Origin: an uncultured Paracoccaceae bacterium
Lineage (GTDB): Bacteria; Pseudomonadota; Alphaproteobacteria; Rhodobacterales; Rhodobacteraceae
Length of the DNA: 64,000 bases
NCBI GenBank assembly: GCA_951812615.1
Contig: CATOSU010000020.1
Location: 62,001-126,000 of the forward strand
Direction of reading: 5' to 3'
Under the pieces are notes generated by a model. That model was not told the origin of the DNA. It ran no database searches and saw only the letters and a program-made list of their open reading frames with translations. The translations under genes and the position numbers were made by a program. Positions 34,567-42,479 of the stretch are shown here, piece by piece. The stretch's first letter is position 1. Each line of letters begins with the position of its first letter.

Positions 34567-34632
34567 CAAAACCCGTCAACGGGTTTTGGTGCAAGTCATG
34601 AATGACTTGCCTGCGAATTGTTGACAATTCGC
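34567..34632. repeat. Tandem array of three short palindromes (array A)
   Basis: Three self-complementary units lie almost end to end. CAAAACCCGT/ACGGGTTTTG (34567-34588, centre ca) is followed by GCAAGTCAT/ATGACTTGC (34591-34610, centre ga) and GCGAATTGT/ACAATTCGC (34613-34632, centre tg). Arms are perfect, each centre is 2 nt and spacers are 2 nt. The arm sequences are unrelated to one another. They fill part of the gap between the convergent AsmA-like gene and the ABC permease gene. The rest of the gap up to 34725 shows nothing further. A bidirectional terminator or RNA 3'-end element is the simplest reading. Confidence 0.9.
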
Positions 34633-34725
34633 CTTGTGCCCGGACGAAAGCGCTCAGCCGGATCAAAGATCGCCTTGTTTCAGAAAGATCGACCATGGCC
34701 GTATGCGTATCCGCGGCTCCGACCT

Positions 34726-35529
34726 CTACCGGATCAGGTTTGGCCGGATCCGCAACTTCTTGCGCCGTTCCTCGGGCAGGTGCCGGTTCAGCCGCTTGTT
34801 GATCCGCCCGAAGATCCAGACAATCGTAAGCGTCAGAATGATGAAATAGAAGGCGAGGATCGGGTAAGGGACGAAGGGGTTGAATGTCTTGTCCGCGAAG
34901 TAACTGGCGTAATAGAGCGCGTCGCCCTGCTGTTTCCACGTGGGAAAGCCCGAGAAGAAGACCAGCGTCGTCGCGTGGAAGAGAAAAATCGCCTCGTTCG
35001 TATAGGCCGGCCAGCCCAGCCGCAGCATCGTCGGCCACATGATCCGCCGGAACCGCGGCCAGCCGGAAAAGCCGTACGCGTCCGCAGCCTCCACATCCCC
35101 GCGGGGGACGGCGCGCAGGGCGCCGTAGAAAATCTCGCCCGAGTAAGCGGCTGTGTTGAGGATCAGAACGATCAGCGCTCCGGCCTGTGCCGAGGTGAGG
35201 AACGTCGCGTAACCAAGTTGTTTCAGCTTGAGAAACAGGAAATAGGCAAAGAAGAACTGAATGAACAGGGGCGAGCCGCGGAAGACAAAGATGAACCATT
35301 CCGACGCCTTGCGGATCGCCCGGTTCTGCGCGTTCTTGCCCACCGCCACGGCAGAGGCGATGAAAAACCCGATGATCAGCGCCAGCACCCCGAAATAGAT
35401 ATTCCAGATCAGCCCCGACCCGATCAGGGTGAAATGCTGGCACAGGGTGAAATCGGTCTTGGGCAGCAGCCGCTCGCCGATCCCGATCGAGCGCAGCCCG
35501 TAATCCTGAACCGTTTGCCAGCAACTCAT
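34726..35529 (-). CDS. Polar amino-acid ABC transporter permease (HisM/ArtM-like)
   Basis: A 267-residue inner-membrane permease with five or six membrane segments. The EAA loop coupling to the ATPase is EAADAYGFSGWPRFRRIMWPTMLRLG near 150-175, and the FVFRGSPLFIQFFFAYF segment near 80-96 is typical of this importer family. It pairs with the permease encoded just upstream, whose TGA overlaps its ATG by 4 bases (ATGA). Together with the binding protein and ATPase it forms an importer of basic or polar amino acids. The ATG at 35529 was preferred because the longer frame lies antisense-free but overlaps the sister permease. Confidence 0.9.
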   Translation of the reverse strand: MSCWQTVQDYGLRSIGIGERLLPKTDFTLCQHFTLIGSGLIWNIYFGVLALIIGFFIASAVAVGKNAQNRAIRKASEWFIFVFRGSPLFIQFFFAYFLFLKLKQLGYATFLTSAQAGALIVLILNTAAYSGEIFYGALRAVPRGDVEAADAYGFSGWPRFRRIMWPTMLRLGWPAYTNEAIFLFHATTLVFFSGFPTWKQQGDALYYASYFADKTFNPFVPYPILAFYFIILTLTIVWIFGRINKRLNRHLPEERRKKLRIRPNLIR

Positions 35530-36395
35530 CGGCTGCCGCCCCCGACTGTGGCCTGCCCGTGCAGCAGCCGGCGGTTGATGCGTTCCAGAACGATCTCGGA
35601 GACCCGCGTGAAGCTGAGGTAGAACACCAGCAGCGCGAGGAAATACCAGATCCGCCAGTCCCCATGCGGGTAGTCGGTGAAGCGGCGGTTGGCCGAGGCG
35701 CCCATTTCGCGCGCCCAGTAGACGATGTCTTCGACGCCGAGCAGGAACAAAAGCGGCGTGGCCTTGATCAGGATCATCCACAGGTTCGACAGGCCCGGCA
35801 GGGCATAAAGCCACATCTGCGGAACCAGAACGCGCCAGAAGGTCTGCCGCCGGGTCATGCCATAGGCTTCCGCCGTTTCAAGCTGGCCCCGCGGCACGGC
35901 CCGCATCGCCCCGAACAGGACATTGGCGGCAAAGGCACCGAAAACGATGGCAAAGGTCAGAACGGCAAGGAAAAAGCCGTAAACCTCGTGCACCCATTGC
36001 GCCGCGCTCGACAACGGCAGCTTGGCCGCGTCACAGACGATGAAATCATTGCCCTGACGGATCGGGTCGGTCCAGTCGGGGCAGAGGATCTGATGCCGGG
36101 TCCATTCAAACGCCTGATCCAGCGCGATGACGAAGAACAGGAAAAACGCGATGTCCGGCACGCCGCGCACCACGGCGATATAGGCCTTGCCCAGCCAGCG
36201 CAGCGGCAGCACGTGGCTGCGCGCCGACATCGCGCCGAAAAAGCCGAAGGCCAGCGCCGCCGGCGCGGTGATCGCCAGCAGGCTCAGCACGGTCAGAACC
36301 GACCAATAGAGGCTCATATGCTTGCCCGTGGTCAGGTAGCAGGCAAACCAGCGGACAGTGCCGAGCGTTTCGGGGTCAGAGCAGAAGCTGAACAT
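35526..36395 (-). CDS. Polar amino-acid ABC transporter permease (HisQ/ArtQ-like)
   Basis: A 289-residue permease with the EAA loop ETAEAYGMTRRQTFWRVLVPQMW near 175-197 and the VVRGVPDIAFFLFFVIAL segment near 75-92. Compared with ordinary HisQ proteins it has an inserted polar stretch (about 98-125, containing two cysteines in ILCPDWTDP and DFIVCDAA). This would face the periplasm and could be disulfide-bonded; it is the only odd feature. It lies 45 bases after the binding-protein gene, with a strong hairpin in the gap, and overlaps the second permease gene by 4 bases. Confidence 0.88.
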   Translation of the reverse strand: MFSFCSDPETLGTVRWFACYLTTGKHMSLYWSVLTVLSLLAITAPAALAFGFFGAMSARSHVLPLRWLGKAYIAVVRGVPDIAFFLFFVIALDQAFEWTRHQILCPDWTDPIRQGNDFIVCDAAKLPLSSAAQWVHEVYGFFLAVLTFAIVFGAFAANVLFGAMRAVPRGQLETAEAYGMTRRQTFWRVLVPQMWLYALPGLSNLWMILIKATPLLFLLGVEDIVYWAREMGASANRRFTDYPHGDWRIWYFLALLVFYLSFTRVSEIVLERINRRLLHGQATVGGGSR

Positions 36396-36410
36396 ATGGC
36401 CTCGGGGTGC

Positions 36411-36432
36411 GGCCCCCGCGCGGGCGGGGGCC
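36411..36432 (-). promoter_or_regulatory. Intercistronic hairpin after the binding-protein gene
   Basis: GGCCCCCGC (36411-36419) and GCGGGGGCC (36424-36432) form a perfect 9-bp stem with a 4-base loop. It lies between the binding-protein stop and the permease start. Hairpins here are known from other ABC operons to protect the binding-protein message and reduce read-through, raising the ratio of soluble receptor to membrane subunits. That role is inferred. Confidence 0.65.
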
Positions 36433-36440
36433 GGCGGGAA

Positions 36441-37154
36441 TTACCACGTGCTGGCCACTTCCCATTTGGTGATCAGCGCGTTCAGGCTGCCATCATCCTT
36501 CATCGACTGGATCGCCGCGTCGAACTTGGCTTTCAGCTCGCCATCGGACTCGCGCACGCCCAGACCGACGCCGCCGCCGATCATTTCCTCGCGCTCGAGG
36601 ATGAAGAGCCCGTCTTCCTCGGCAAAGGGCGCCAGATAGGCCTGATCGGCCAGAACCGCATCCGCCTCGCCGTTGCGCACGGCAGCGACGGTTTCCTCGG
36701 GCGTCGGGAATTCCACCAGCGTCCAGCCCTGTTCGGCGATGAATGCTGCCTGAATCGTCGCCGACTGCGCGGCGATCACGCCGCCGGTCACGTCCACATC
36801 GGCCGCGTTGGCCAGGTAGGAAGACGGATCGGGCGGGGTATAGGCCTGGGTGAAGTCAATGACCTCGTCACGTTCGTCGGTGATCGACATGCCGGCAATG
36901 ATGGTGTCGTAGTTGCCGGACACGAGGTTGGGTATGATCGAATCCCAGTCATTGGTGACCCACTCGCAGGTCAGCTCGGCGCGCTTGCACAGCTCATCGC
37001 CCAGCTCGCGCTCAAACCCGTCGACCTTGCCGTCATCGTTGATGAAGTTCCACGGAGGGTAGGCACCCTCGGTGCCCATGCGCACGGTATCGGCGGCAGT
37101 CGCCATACCGGCGGCCAGCGCCAGCGCGGCGGTGGTGAGGATCAGTTTTTTCAT
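36441..37154 (-). CDS. Amino-acid ABC transporter substrate-binding protein
   Basis: A 237-residue periplasmic receptor of the polar amino-acid family (SBP_bac_3). The signal peptide is MKKLILTTAALALAAGMATA. The mature protein begins DTVRMGTEGAYPPWNF, with the YPPWNF aromatic lid, then GFERELGDELCKR and NLVSGNYDTIIAGMSITDERDEVIDFT, the segment that contacts the ligand's alpha-amino and carboxyl groups. The spacing resembles lysine/arginine/ornithine receptors, but the ligand is not certain. The ATG at 37154 follows GGGAGTG. It is the second gene of the operon after the ATPase gene. Confidence 0.92.
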   Translation of the reverse strand: MKKLILTTAALALAAGMATAADTVRMGTEGAYPPWNFINDDGKVDGFERELGDELCKRAELTCEWVTNDWDSIIPNLVSGNYDTIIAGMSITDERDEVIDFTQAYTPPDPSSYLANAADVDVTGGVIAAQSATIQAAFIAEQGWTLVEFPTPEETVAAVRNGEADAVLADQAYLAPFAEEDGLFILEREEMIGGGVGLGVRESDGELKAKFDAAIQSMKDDGSLNALITKWEVASTW

Positions 37155-37177
37155 GTTGTCACTCCCTTCTTGGTTAT

Positions 37178-37954
37178 TCATGCCGCACGGGTCGAGCTTA
37201 AAAACCCCTGCAGTCTCTCTGATTTCGGCGCGCCGAAAAACGTGTCCGGTGCGCCTTCTTCCTCGATCAGACCCTGATGCAAAAACACAACGTGATCAGA
37301 AACATCCGCGGCTAACTTCATGTCATGGGTGACGATCAGCATGGTTCGGCCTTCGGCGGCGAGGTCCTTGATCACCCTGACCACTTCCTGCTCCAGTTCC
37401 GGGTCCAGCGCCGAGGTGGGTTCGTCGAACAACAGCGCCTCGGGCTCCATCGCCAGAGCGCGGGCAATGGCCGCGCGCTGCTGCTGACCGCCCGACAGCT
37501 GCGCTGGCCAGACATCGCATTTGTCCCCGATGCCGACCTTGTCCAGATAGGCGCGCGCGGTCTGCTCAACCTCTGCCCGATCGCGTTTCAGCACCGTCAC
37601 CGGGGCCTCCATCACGTTTTGCAGAACGGTCAGGTGGGACCACAGATTGAATTGCTGAAACACCATCGACAGGTTCGTGCGGATCCGCAGCACCTGTGCC
37701 GCGTCAGCCGGGTGCCGGGCCGGGCCCGCGCCGGCCCATTTCACCGGTTCGCCCTTGAACAGGATCTCGCCCTGCTGGCTGTCTTCGAGCAGGTTCGCAC
37801 AGCGCAGCAGCGTGGATTTGCCCGATCCCGAGGACCCGATCAGCGAAACAACGTCGCCGCGGCGGGCGGAAATTGAGACACCCCGAAGCACTTCGAGCTG
37901 GCCAAAGCTTTTGTGCAGGTTGTCGATCCGGATTACTGTGCTGTCGTCGGTCAA
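37178..37954 (-). CDS. Amino-acid ABC transporter ATP-binding protein (HisP/GlnQ type)
   Basis: A 258-residue ATPase. Walker A is GSSGSGKST (40-48), the Q-loop FQQFNLWSHLTV lies near 99-110, the signature is LSGGQQQR (153-160), Walker B is LLFDEP (174-179), and the switch histidine is His210 in VTHDM. RIRTNLSMVFQQFNLW is the form seen in amino-acid importers. It starts the operon ATPase, receptor, HisQ-like, HisM-like. The 108 bases upstream, before the PhnD-like gene, should hold the operon promoter. I see no clear operator there. Confidence 0.94.
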   Translation of the reverse strand: MTDDSTVIRIDNLHKSFGQLEVLRGVSISARRGDVVSLIGSSGSGKSTLLRCANLLEDSQQGEILFKGEPVKWAGAGPARHPADAAQVLRIRTNLSMVFQQFNLWSHLTVLQNVMEAPVTVLKRDRAEVEQTARAYLDKVGIGDKCDVWPAQLSGGQQQRAAIARALAMEPEALLFDEPTSALDPELEQEVVRVIKDLAAEGRTMLIVTHDMKLAADVSDHVVFLHQGLIEEEGAPDTFFGAPKSERLQGFLSSTRAA

Positions 37955-38062
37955 GTCCGCGCTACATAAGTTGTGGTCATTAGGCCGTTACTAGGGCGCA
38001 GAAATGCCGGTTTGGCAATGTTGAATTTGGACCGGTTGGTAAAATTGACCCGTGGGAAGCTG

Positions 38063-38809
38063 TCATGCCGGGTATTCATGCGGTCCCGCCGGTGACGGGA
38101 TGGCAAGGTAGGCGGCGGACGGGATGTCTGCCAGCCCCTTCAGGTGCAACGCGGTCCGGTCGGCTGCGTCCAGACCGCTGATCGCGGCCCGGATGGCGGC
38201 GGCGACGGCCGCGGCATCACGGCCCTTGGCGGTGATATAGGGCAGGCCCGGGGTCGGCGCCGTACGCTCCAGAACGCGCAGCCGGCCGGCCACGGGGTCA
38301 TGTTCGCGCAACAGGTCCCATGTCAATGCGTCCAGCGCCGCCGCCTCGGCCCGGCCCTCGGCCACCGCCCGGGCCGAGGCGGCATGCGCCCCGGTCTGCA
38401 GCAGCCGGCCGAACCGCACCCGGCCCGTCAGATGTGTCATGGGCGCGGCCCAGCCCGATTGCGACAGCGGTTCGTTATAGGCAAAAACCCGGCCCGACAG
38501 GTCTTCGGGCCGTTCTGCGGGGCTGTCGGCGTTCACGATCAGGACCGAGTGGTAGTGGCCCGGCGGGCACCCTTCGAGGCCATAATCCGGCGTGCCGACC
38601 AGCTGGACCTGCCCGTGCAGCCGCGCCCTGTAGGGATAGCCGCAGGTCTGCGCCAGCAACAGATCGGGTGCGGTCCAGATGTCCCAGACATCGCCGTCCC
38701 GGGTGAGCCGTGCCGGGCCGTTGTCCAGTTGCGCCCGGATGGCCTGCCAGAACCTGTCATTTGCCGCCCGAAGCGGCGGCGGGTCGTACATGCCAAGAAA
38801 GGCAATCAC
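38063..38809 (-). CDS. PhnD-like periplasmic-binding-fold protein without signal peptide
   Basis: A 248-residue protein with the pattern of phosphate/phosphonate ABC receptor (PhnD) domains: an early MYDPPPLRAANDRFWQAIRAQL helix, ICYGPGxx-like AQTCGYPYR, SVLIVNADS and GRVFAYNEPLSQSGW. There is no signal peptide and no permease or ATPase beside it, so a transport role is doubtful and a cytosolic sensor or enzyme-like role is possible. The start is GTG at 38809 overlapping the TerB-like gene's stop (GTGA), so it is translationally coupled to that gene, an unusual partnership. An ATG at 38791 is the alternative start. Confidence 0.78.
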   Translation of the reverse strand: MIAFLGMYDPPPLRAANDRFWQAIRAQLDNGPARLTRDGDVWDIWTAPDLLLAQTCGYPYRARLHGQVQLVGTPDYGLEGCPPGHYHSVLIVNADSPAERPEDLSGRVFAYNEPLSQSGWAAPMTHLTGRVRFGRLLQTGAHAASARAVAEGRAEAAALDALTWDLLREHDPVAGRLRVLERTAPTPGLPYITAKGRDAAAVAAAIRAAISGLDAADRTALHLKGLADIPSAAYLAIPSPAGPHEYPA

Positions 38810-39243
38810 CCCGGGCCGACCTGATGGCGCGCGCGGGCGCTGTCGACATCGGTCACGCCCAGAAGGCCGGCGATCAGGCGCATCAGCGCGTTTTCCTCCT
38901 GAGCCCGCGCCCCGTCGGCCAGCACCACCGACCAGGCCGCCTCGACCACTGCAAGCCGGTCCTCATAGGCCACCACGTCCTTGATGGCGCGCGTGAACCG
39001 GACGGTATCGGGGGCCTCGGCCTCCAGCGTTTCGGCCTGCTTTCGCAGGGCGGTGGCCTCGAACGGCGACAGGCCATAGCGTCCGGCGGCGATGCGGTCG
39101 ATCTGGCCGATCTCGGCCGCGGCGTAATCGCCATCGGCCCGGGCGATGCGCACCAAAAGCGCGGTCAGCGCCAGCCGGGCATCCGGGTCGGGCAGCGGGG
39201 CGGGGTCGGTCGCCGTCAGGCGACGCAGCAGATCGCCGAACAT
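38806..39243 (-). CDS. TerB-like protein (tellurite-resistance TerB family), copy 2
   Basis: A 145-residue, all-helical acidic protein. The TerB-family pattern is clear: LALTALLVRIARADGDYAAAEIGQIDRI, then YGLSPFEATALRKQAETLEAEAPDT, and RLAVVEAAWSVVLADGARAQEENALMRLIAGLLGV. Two similar helix blocks each carry an A-D-G acidic turn. TerB proteins bind metal or calcium and are found in stress and surveillance complexes; tellurite itself is not implied. It is a clear paralogue of the gene 5 bases upstream and is coupled by GTGA to the PhnD-like gene. Confidence 0.85.
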   Translation of the reverse strand: MFGDLLRRLTATDPAPLPDPDARLALTALLVRIARADGDYAAAEIGQIDRIAAGRYGLSPFEATALRKQAETLEAEAPDTVRFTRAIKDVVAYEDRLAVVEAAWSVVLADGARAQEENALMRLIAGLLGVTDVDSARARHQVGPG

Positions 39244-39248
39244 CGGGC

Positions 39249-39701
39249 CTAACCCTGATCCAGGCGCGCCTGCGCCCGGTCGCGCGCCGCCTCGTTCTGG
39301 GCGCGGGTCATGCCCAGCGCCAGCCGCGCCTCCTCGACGATGCGCAGCTCGTTTTCCTGCTGGCGCCCGTCGGCCAGCACCACTTCCCACAGCGCATCCA
39401 GCGCGGCCAGCCGCATCTCGATGCCGGTTGTGGTGCGGATCAGGCTGGCGAACGTGTCGGTCTCGGGTGCGGCGGCCTGCAGTTTTTCACAGGTGGCGCG
39501 GATCTTGGCGGCCTCGATCGGGCTGTGCTGAAATTGCCGGGCGAGGATCCGGTCGATCAGGCTGATTTCCTCGTACTGATAATCACGGTCTGATTGCGCC
39601 ACGCGCACCAGCAGCGCGCCCAGCGCCAGCTCGGCGTCCGGGTCGGGCAGGTCGGGTTGGGGGTTTTGCGCCCGGAAGGCCTGAAAGAGTTTACTCAGCA
39701 T
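39249..39701 (-). CDS. TerB-like protein (tellurite-resistance TerB family), copy 1
   Basis: A 150-residue helical protein with the same block order as its neighbour: LALGALLVRVAQSDRDYQYEEISLIDRILARQF, then HSPIEAAKIRATCEKLQ, and RLAALDALWEVVLADGRQQENELRIVEEARLALGM. The similarity along the whole length and the 5-base gap show a tandem duplication with clear divergence. It opens MLSKLFQAFRAQ, an amphipathic start that may contact membrane. It is the first gene of the group TerB-TerB-PhnD-like. Confidence 0.87.
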   Translation of the reverse strand: MLSKLFQAFRAQNPQPDLPDPDAELALGALLVRVAQSDRDYQYEEISLIDRILARQFQHSPIEAAKIRATCEKLQAAAPETDTFASLIRTTTGIEMRLAALDALWEVVLADGRQQENELRIVEEARLALGMTRAQNEAARDRAQARLDQG

Positions 39702-39739
39702 CTGGGCACCGTACTTCAGGGTGGGGCATCCGCCAAGCC

Positions 39740-40033
39740 TTAGGCGTCATAGCCTTCGACAATGACGAAATCGCCGGAGGCAACCGGCTGCCGGAGAGAG
39801 ATCGCGTGCTGGTAGGCGTCACATTCATAACAGGCCACCGCCTGTTCATAGCTGTCGAACTCGATCACCACCGTGCGCCCGCGGGCCTGTCCTTCGCGGA
39901 CCTGCTGCGCGCCGCCGCGGACCACGAAGCGGCCGCCGAATTCGGCCAGCGCCGGCGCGTTGGCCGCCTTGTAGTCCTCGTAGACCTGCGGATCGTCGAC
40001 ATCGACGTGAACCACCCAGTATCCTTTTGGCAT
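39740..40033 (-). CDS. DUF1330-domain protein
   Basis: A 97-residue dimeric alpha-beta-barrel type protein. It starts MPKGYWVVHVDVDDPQVYEDY and has the family's GGRFVVRGG and VVIEFDSYEQAVACYECDAYQ segments. DUF1330 proteins resemble small monooxygenase-like ferredoxin folds; no enzymatic role is established. An AGGAG ribosome site stands 8 bases before the ATG. The site lies just downstream, on this strand, of the composite repeat element at 40049-40176, so the 5' leader of this gene would contain part of that element if transcription starts upstream of it. Confidence 0.85.
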   Translation of the reverse strand: MPKGYWVVHVDVDDPQVYEDYKAANAPALAEFGGRFVVRGGAQQVREGQARGRTVVIEFDSYEQAVACYECDAYQHAISLRQPVASGDFVIVEGYDA

Positions 40034-40048
40034 AGCGCTCTCCTGATT

Positions 40049-40176
40049 GTGCGCCTGCGGCGCGCTTTTTAGTCTCGTTGTCGGCCTCCGGCCTCCGCCT
40101 CGGGGGCCTCCGGCGGAGGTATTTTCAAACAGAAGAAGCGGTCTGCGGTCCGGCTCTTCTTCTGTTTGTAAATACC
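40049..40176. repeat. Composite intergenic repeat, copy 1 (terminator-like hairpin plus 21-bp-arm stem-loop)
   Basis: The left end GTGCGCC-tgc-GGCGCGC-TTTTT (40049-40070) has intrinsic-terminator form on the plus strand, though no plus-strand gene precedes it. About 48 bases on is a long inverted repeat, 40118-40138 against 40156-40176, with 20 of 21 positions paired and a 17-base loop. Its core is AAACAGAAGAAG. A copy of the whole arrangement, with a similar 50-base spacing, is at 53161-53288. Between the parts both copies keep TCTCGT and GCCTCCGGCGGAGGTATTT. Confidence 0.85.
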
Positions 40177-40185
40177 TTCGGGGGT

Positions 40186-40205
40186 TTGGGGGGTGAACCC
40201 CCCAA
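40186..40205 (-). terminator. Palindrome after pyrG
   Basis: TTGGGGGGT (40186-40194) and ACCCCCCAA (40197-40205) flank a 2-base centre (ga). It begins 10 bases beyond the pyrG stop on the minus strand and probably helps end that message. Its design, 9-bp arms with a GT-NN-AC middle, is the same as the units of the tandem palindrome arrays at 34567 and 48443. Confidence 0.65.
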
Positions 40206-40214
40206 TTCCAAAGC

Positions 40215-41858
40215 TCAGACCAGCCGCGAAGTTTCCTTGGCAGCGCGCACGAAATCGGCGAAAATCGGGTGCGGATCGAACGGTTTCGATTTCAGCTCGG
40301 GATGAAACTGGACCCCGATGAACCACGGGTGATCCGCCCATTCCACGATTTCGGGCAGGCGGCCATCCGGCGACATGCCGGTGAATTTCAGCCCGACCTC
40401 TTCCAGCTTTTCGCGGTACTTGATGTCGACCTCGTAGCGGTGGCGGTGGCGTTCCTCGATCGCGGTGGAGCCATAGACCTGTGCCACCCGCGAGCCGTCG
40501 GTCAGCACCGCGTCATAGGCGCCGAGCCGCATCGTGCCGCCCTTGTCGTCGCCGGCCGAACGCTGAACGGTGTAATTGCCCTGCACCCACTCCTTGAGGT
40601 GGTAGACCACCGGTTCGAACCGTTTTTCACCGGCTTCGTGGTCAAACTCCTCGGACCCGGCCTTGGCCAGCCCGGCAACGTTGCGGGCCGCTTCGATGAC
40701 CGCCATCTGCATGCCCAGGCAGATGCCCAGATAGGGCACCTTGCGCTCACGGGCAAACTGGGCGGCCTTGATCTTGCCCTCGGTGCCGCGTTCGCCGAAG
40801 CCGCCGGGGATCAGAATTGCGTGGAAGCCTTCGAGATGCGGTGCCGGGTCCTCGCGTTCGAATATCTCGGCATCGATCCATTCGGCACGGACCTTCACCC
40901 GGTTTGACATGCCGCCATGGGTCAGGGCCTCGGCAATGGATTTATAGGCGTCTTCGAGCTGGGTGTACTTGCCGACAATCGCAACCTTGACCTGGCCTTC
41001 GGGGTTGTAGATGCGGTCGGCCACGTCTTCCCACTTGGTCAGGTCGGGTCGCGGGGCCGGCGAGATCTGGAACGCATCCAGCACGGCCTGGTCCAGCCCC
41101 TCGCGGTGATAGGCCAGTGGCGCTTCGTAGATGGATTTGAGATCCTGTGCGGCGATCACGGCCTCCGGCCGGACGTTGCAGAACAAAGCCAGCTTGTCGC
41201 GTTCTTTCTGCGGGATCGGCCCTTCGGACCGGCAGACAAGGATATCCGGCGCGATCCCGATGGAGCGCAGTTCCTTGACTGAGTGCTGGGTCGGCTTGGT
41301 CTTCAGCTCGCCCGAGGCGGCAATATAGGGCAACAGCGTCAGGTGCATGAAAATGCACTGACCGCGGGGTTTGTCCTGTGAATACTGGCGGATGGCCTCG
41401 AAGAACGGCAGGCCCTCGATATCGCCCACGGTGCCGCCAATTTCGCAGAGCATGAAATCGACCTCGTCTTCACCGATCGAGATGAAGTCTTTGATTTCAT
41501 TGGTGACGTGGGGGATCACCTGGATCGTTTTGCCGAGGTAGTCGCCGCGGCGTTCCTTTTCCAGCACGGAGGAATAGATGCGGCCCGAGCTGACGCTGTC
41601 GGTCTTGCGCGCGGCCACGCCGGTGAAGCGTTCGTAATGGCCGAGATCGAGATCGGTTTCGGCCCCGTCATCGGTGACAAAGACCTCGCCATGTTCGAAG
41701 GGCGACATCGTGCCCGGATCGACATTCAGATACGGGTCCAGTTTTCGCAGCCGGACCGAGAAGCCGCGCGATTGCAGCAGCGCACCCAGCGCGGCCGACG
41801 CCAGCCCTTTGCCAAGGGAAGAAACAACCCCGCCGGTAATGAAGATGAAACGTGCCAT
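40215..41858 (-). CDS. pyrG: CTP synthase
   Basis: A 547-residue two-domain enzyme that aminates UTP to CTP with glutamine and ATP. The synthetase domain opens [19 protein letters not shown] (the P-loop-like [10 protein letters not shown]), with [20 protein letters not shown] and [16 protein letters not shown] following. The class I glutaminase domain carries the nucleophile Cys380 in [22 protein letters not shown] before it, and the His/Glu pair in [12 protein letters not shown]. Length is normal. It lies downstream of secG on the same strand, 161 bases apart, as in many alphaproteobacteria. Confidence 0.98.
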   Translation of the reverse strand: MARFIFITGGVVSSLGKGLASAALGALLQSRGFSVRLRKLDPYLNVDPGTMSPFEHGEVFVTDDGAETDLDLGHYERFTGVAARKTDSVSSGRIYSSVLEKERRGDYLGKTIQVIPHVTNEIKDFISIGEDEVDFMLCEIGGTVGDIEGLPFFEAIRQYSQDKPRGQCIFMHLTLLPYIAASGELKTKPTQHSVKELRSIGIAPDILVCRSEGPIPQKERDKLALFCNVRPEAVIAAQDLKSIYEAPLAYHREGLDQAVLDAFQISPAPRPDLTKWEDVADRIYNPEGQVKVAIVGKYTQLEDAYKSIAEALTHGGMSNRVKVRAEWIDAEIFEREDPAPHLEGFHAILIPGGFGERGTEGKIKAAQFARERKVPYLGICLGMQMAVIEAARNVAGLAKAGSEEFDHEAGEKRFEPVVYHLKEWVQGNYTVQRSAGDDKGGTMRLGAYDAVLTDGSRVAQVYGSTAIEERHRHRYEVDIKYREKLEEVGLKFTGMSPDGRLPEIVEWADHPWFIGVQFHPELKSKPFDPHPIFADFVRAAKETSRLV

Positions 41859-42019
41859 ATGGCTGGCGGTCCCCCGTGAAAGTCAGTCCAGACGTGCAAG
41901 AATCAGTGTCAGATTCACCTGCACCACGGGACTCCATCAGTAACCTATTCCCGGACCCGCGGCAAGAGAGCCGCAACATGATGTTGCGTCATTCGGCTGC
42001 GGGCCAAGGTGTTGTGGTG

Positions 42020-42388
42020 TCAGTCCGCCCTCGGCAGCGGCGCATCGCCATCCGCCGTCGGCGGCAGCAAATCTTCGCCCTGCAAGCCCGGCAACGGTGC
42101 GGGATCGGCCTCAGTTTGTGCCGGTGTCGACGGCCCGAGCCGGTCGATGACCGAGCTTCCGGCCGATTTCTGCGCCGCGATGACGGTCAGCGCCATCGAG
42201 GTGCAGATGAAGGCCGCGGCCAGCACCCAGGTCAGTTTGCCCAGCGCGGTTGCCGCCGCGCGGCCTGACACGGCACCGCCGCCGCCCGAACCCATGCCCA
42301 GACCCCCGCCTTCGGAGCGCTGCATCAGCACGATGGCGATCAGGCCAAGCGCCAGGAACAGGTGAATGATGAGGACGACATTTTCCAT
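42020..42388 (-). CDS. secG: Preprotein translocase subunit SecG
   Basis: A 122-residue inner-membrane protein. Two membrane segments (about 2-22 and 51-71) flank the conserved cytoplasmic loop IVLMQRSEGGGLGMGSGGG, the family signature. A proline- and acid-rich C-terminal tail of about 45 residues follows, as in other alphaproteobacteria. SecG stimulates SecYE/SecA-dependent protein export. The gene precedes pyrG. In the 161-base gap after it a short GCGGC/GCCGC hairpin (near 41960-41975) may end part of the transcripts. Confidence 0.95.
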   Translation of the reverse strand: MENVVLIIHLFLALGLIAIVLMQRSEGGGLGMGSGGGGAVSGRAAATALGKLTWVLAAAFICTSMALTVIAAQKSAGSSVIDRLGPSTPAQTEADPAPLPGLQGEDLLPPTADGDAPLPRAD

Positions 42389-42479
42389 ACGGGCTCTGTT
42401 ACGGCTAGGGTCAGACGGGCGCTATGTAGGCAAAAGCCGCAGGCGTGGCAAGGGCTGCATGATGCAACTTTTCGGCGCG

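Noticed and set aside
34621-34632. TTGACA taken as a -35 promoter box
   Set aside because: It is the centre of the third palindrome of array A, and no gene starts downstream at a suitable distance.
33401-35665. Minus-strand open frame of 754 codons running from the AsmA-like gene into the ABC permeases
   Set aside because: It spans the convergent gap with its palindrome array and reads both genes in wrong frames, so it is a GC shadow.
41859-42019. tRNA or riboswitch between secG and pyrG
   Set aside because: Only short GC hairpins are visible. No cloverleaf, CCA end or known riboswitch core can be recognised.
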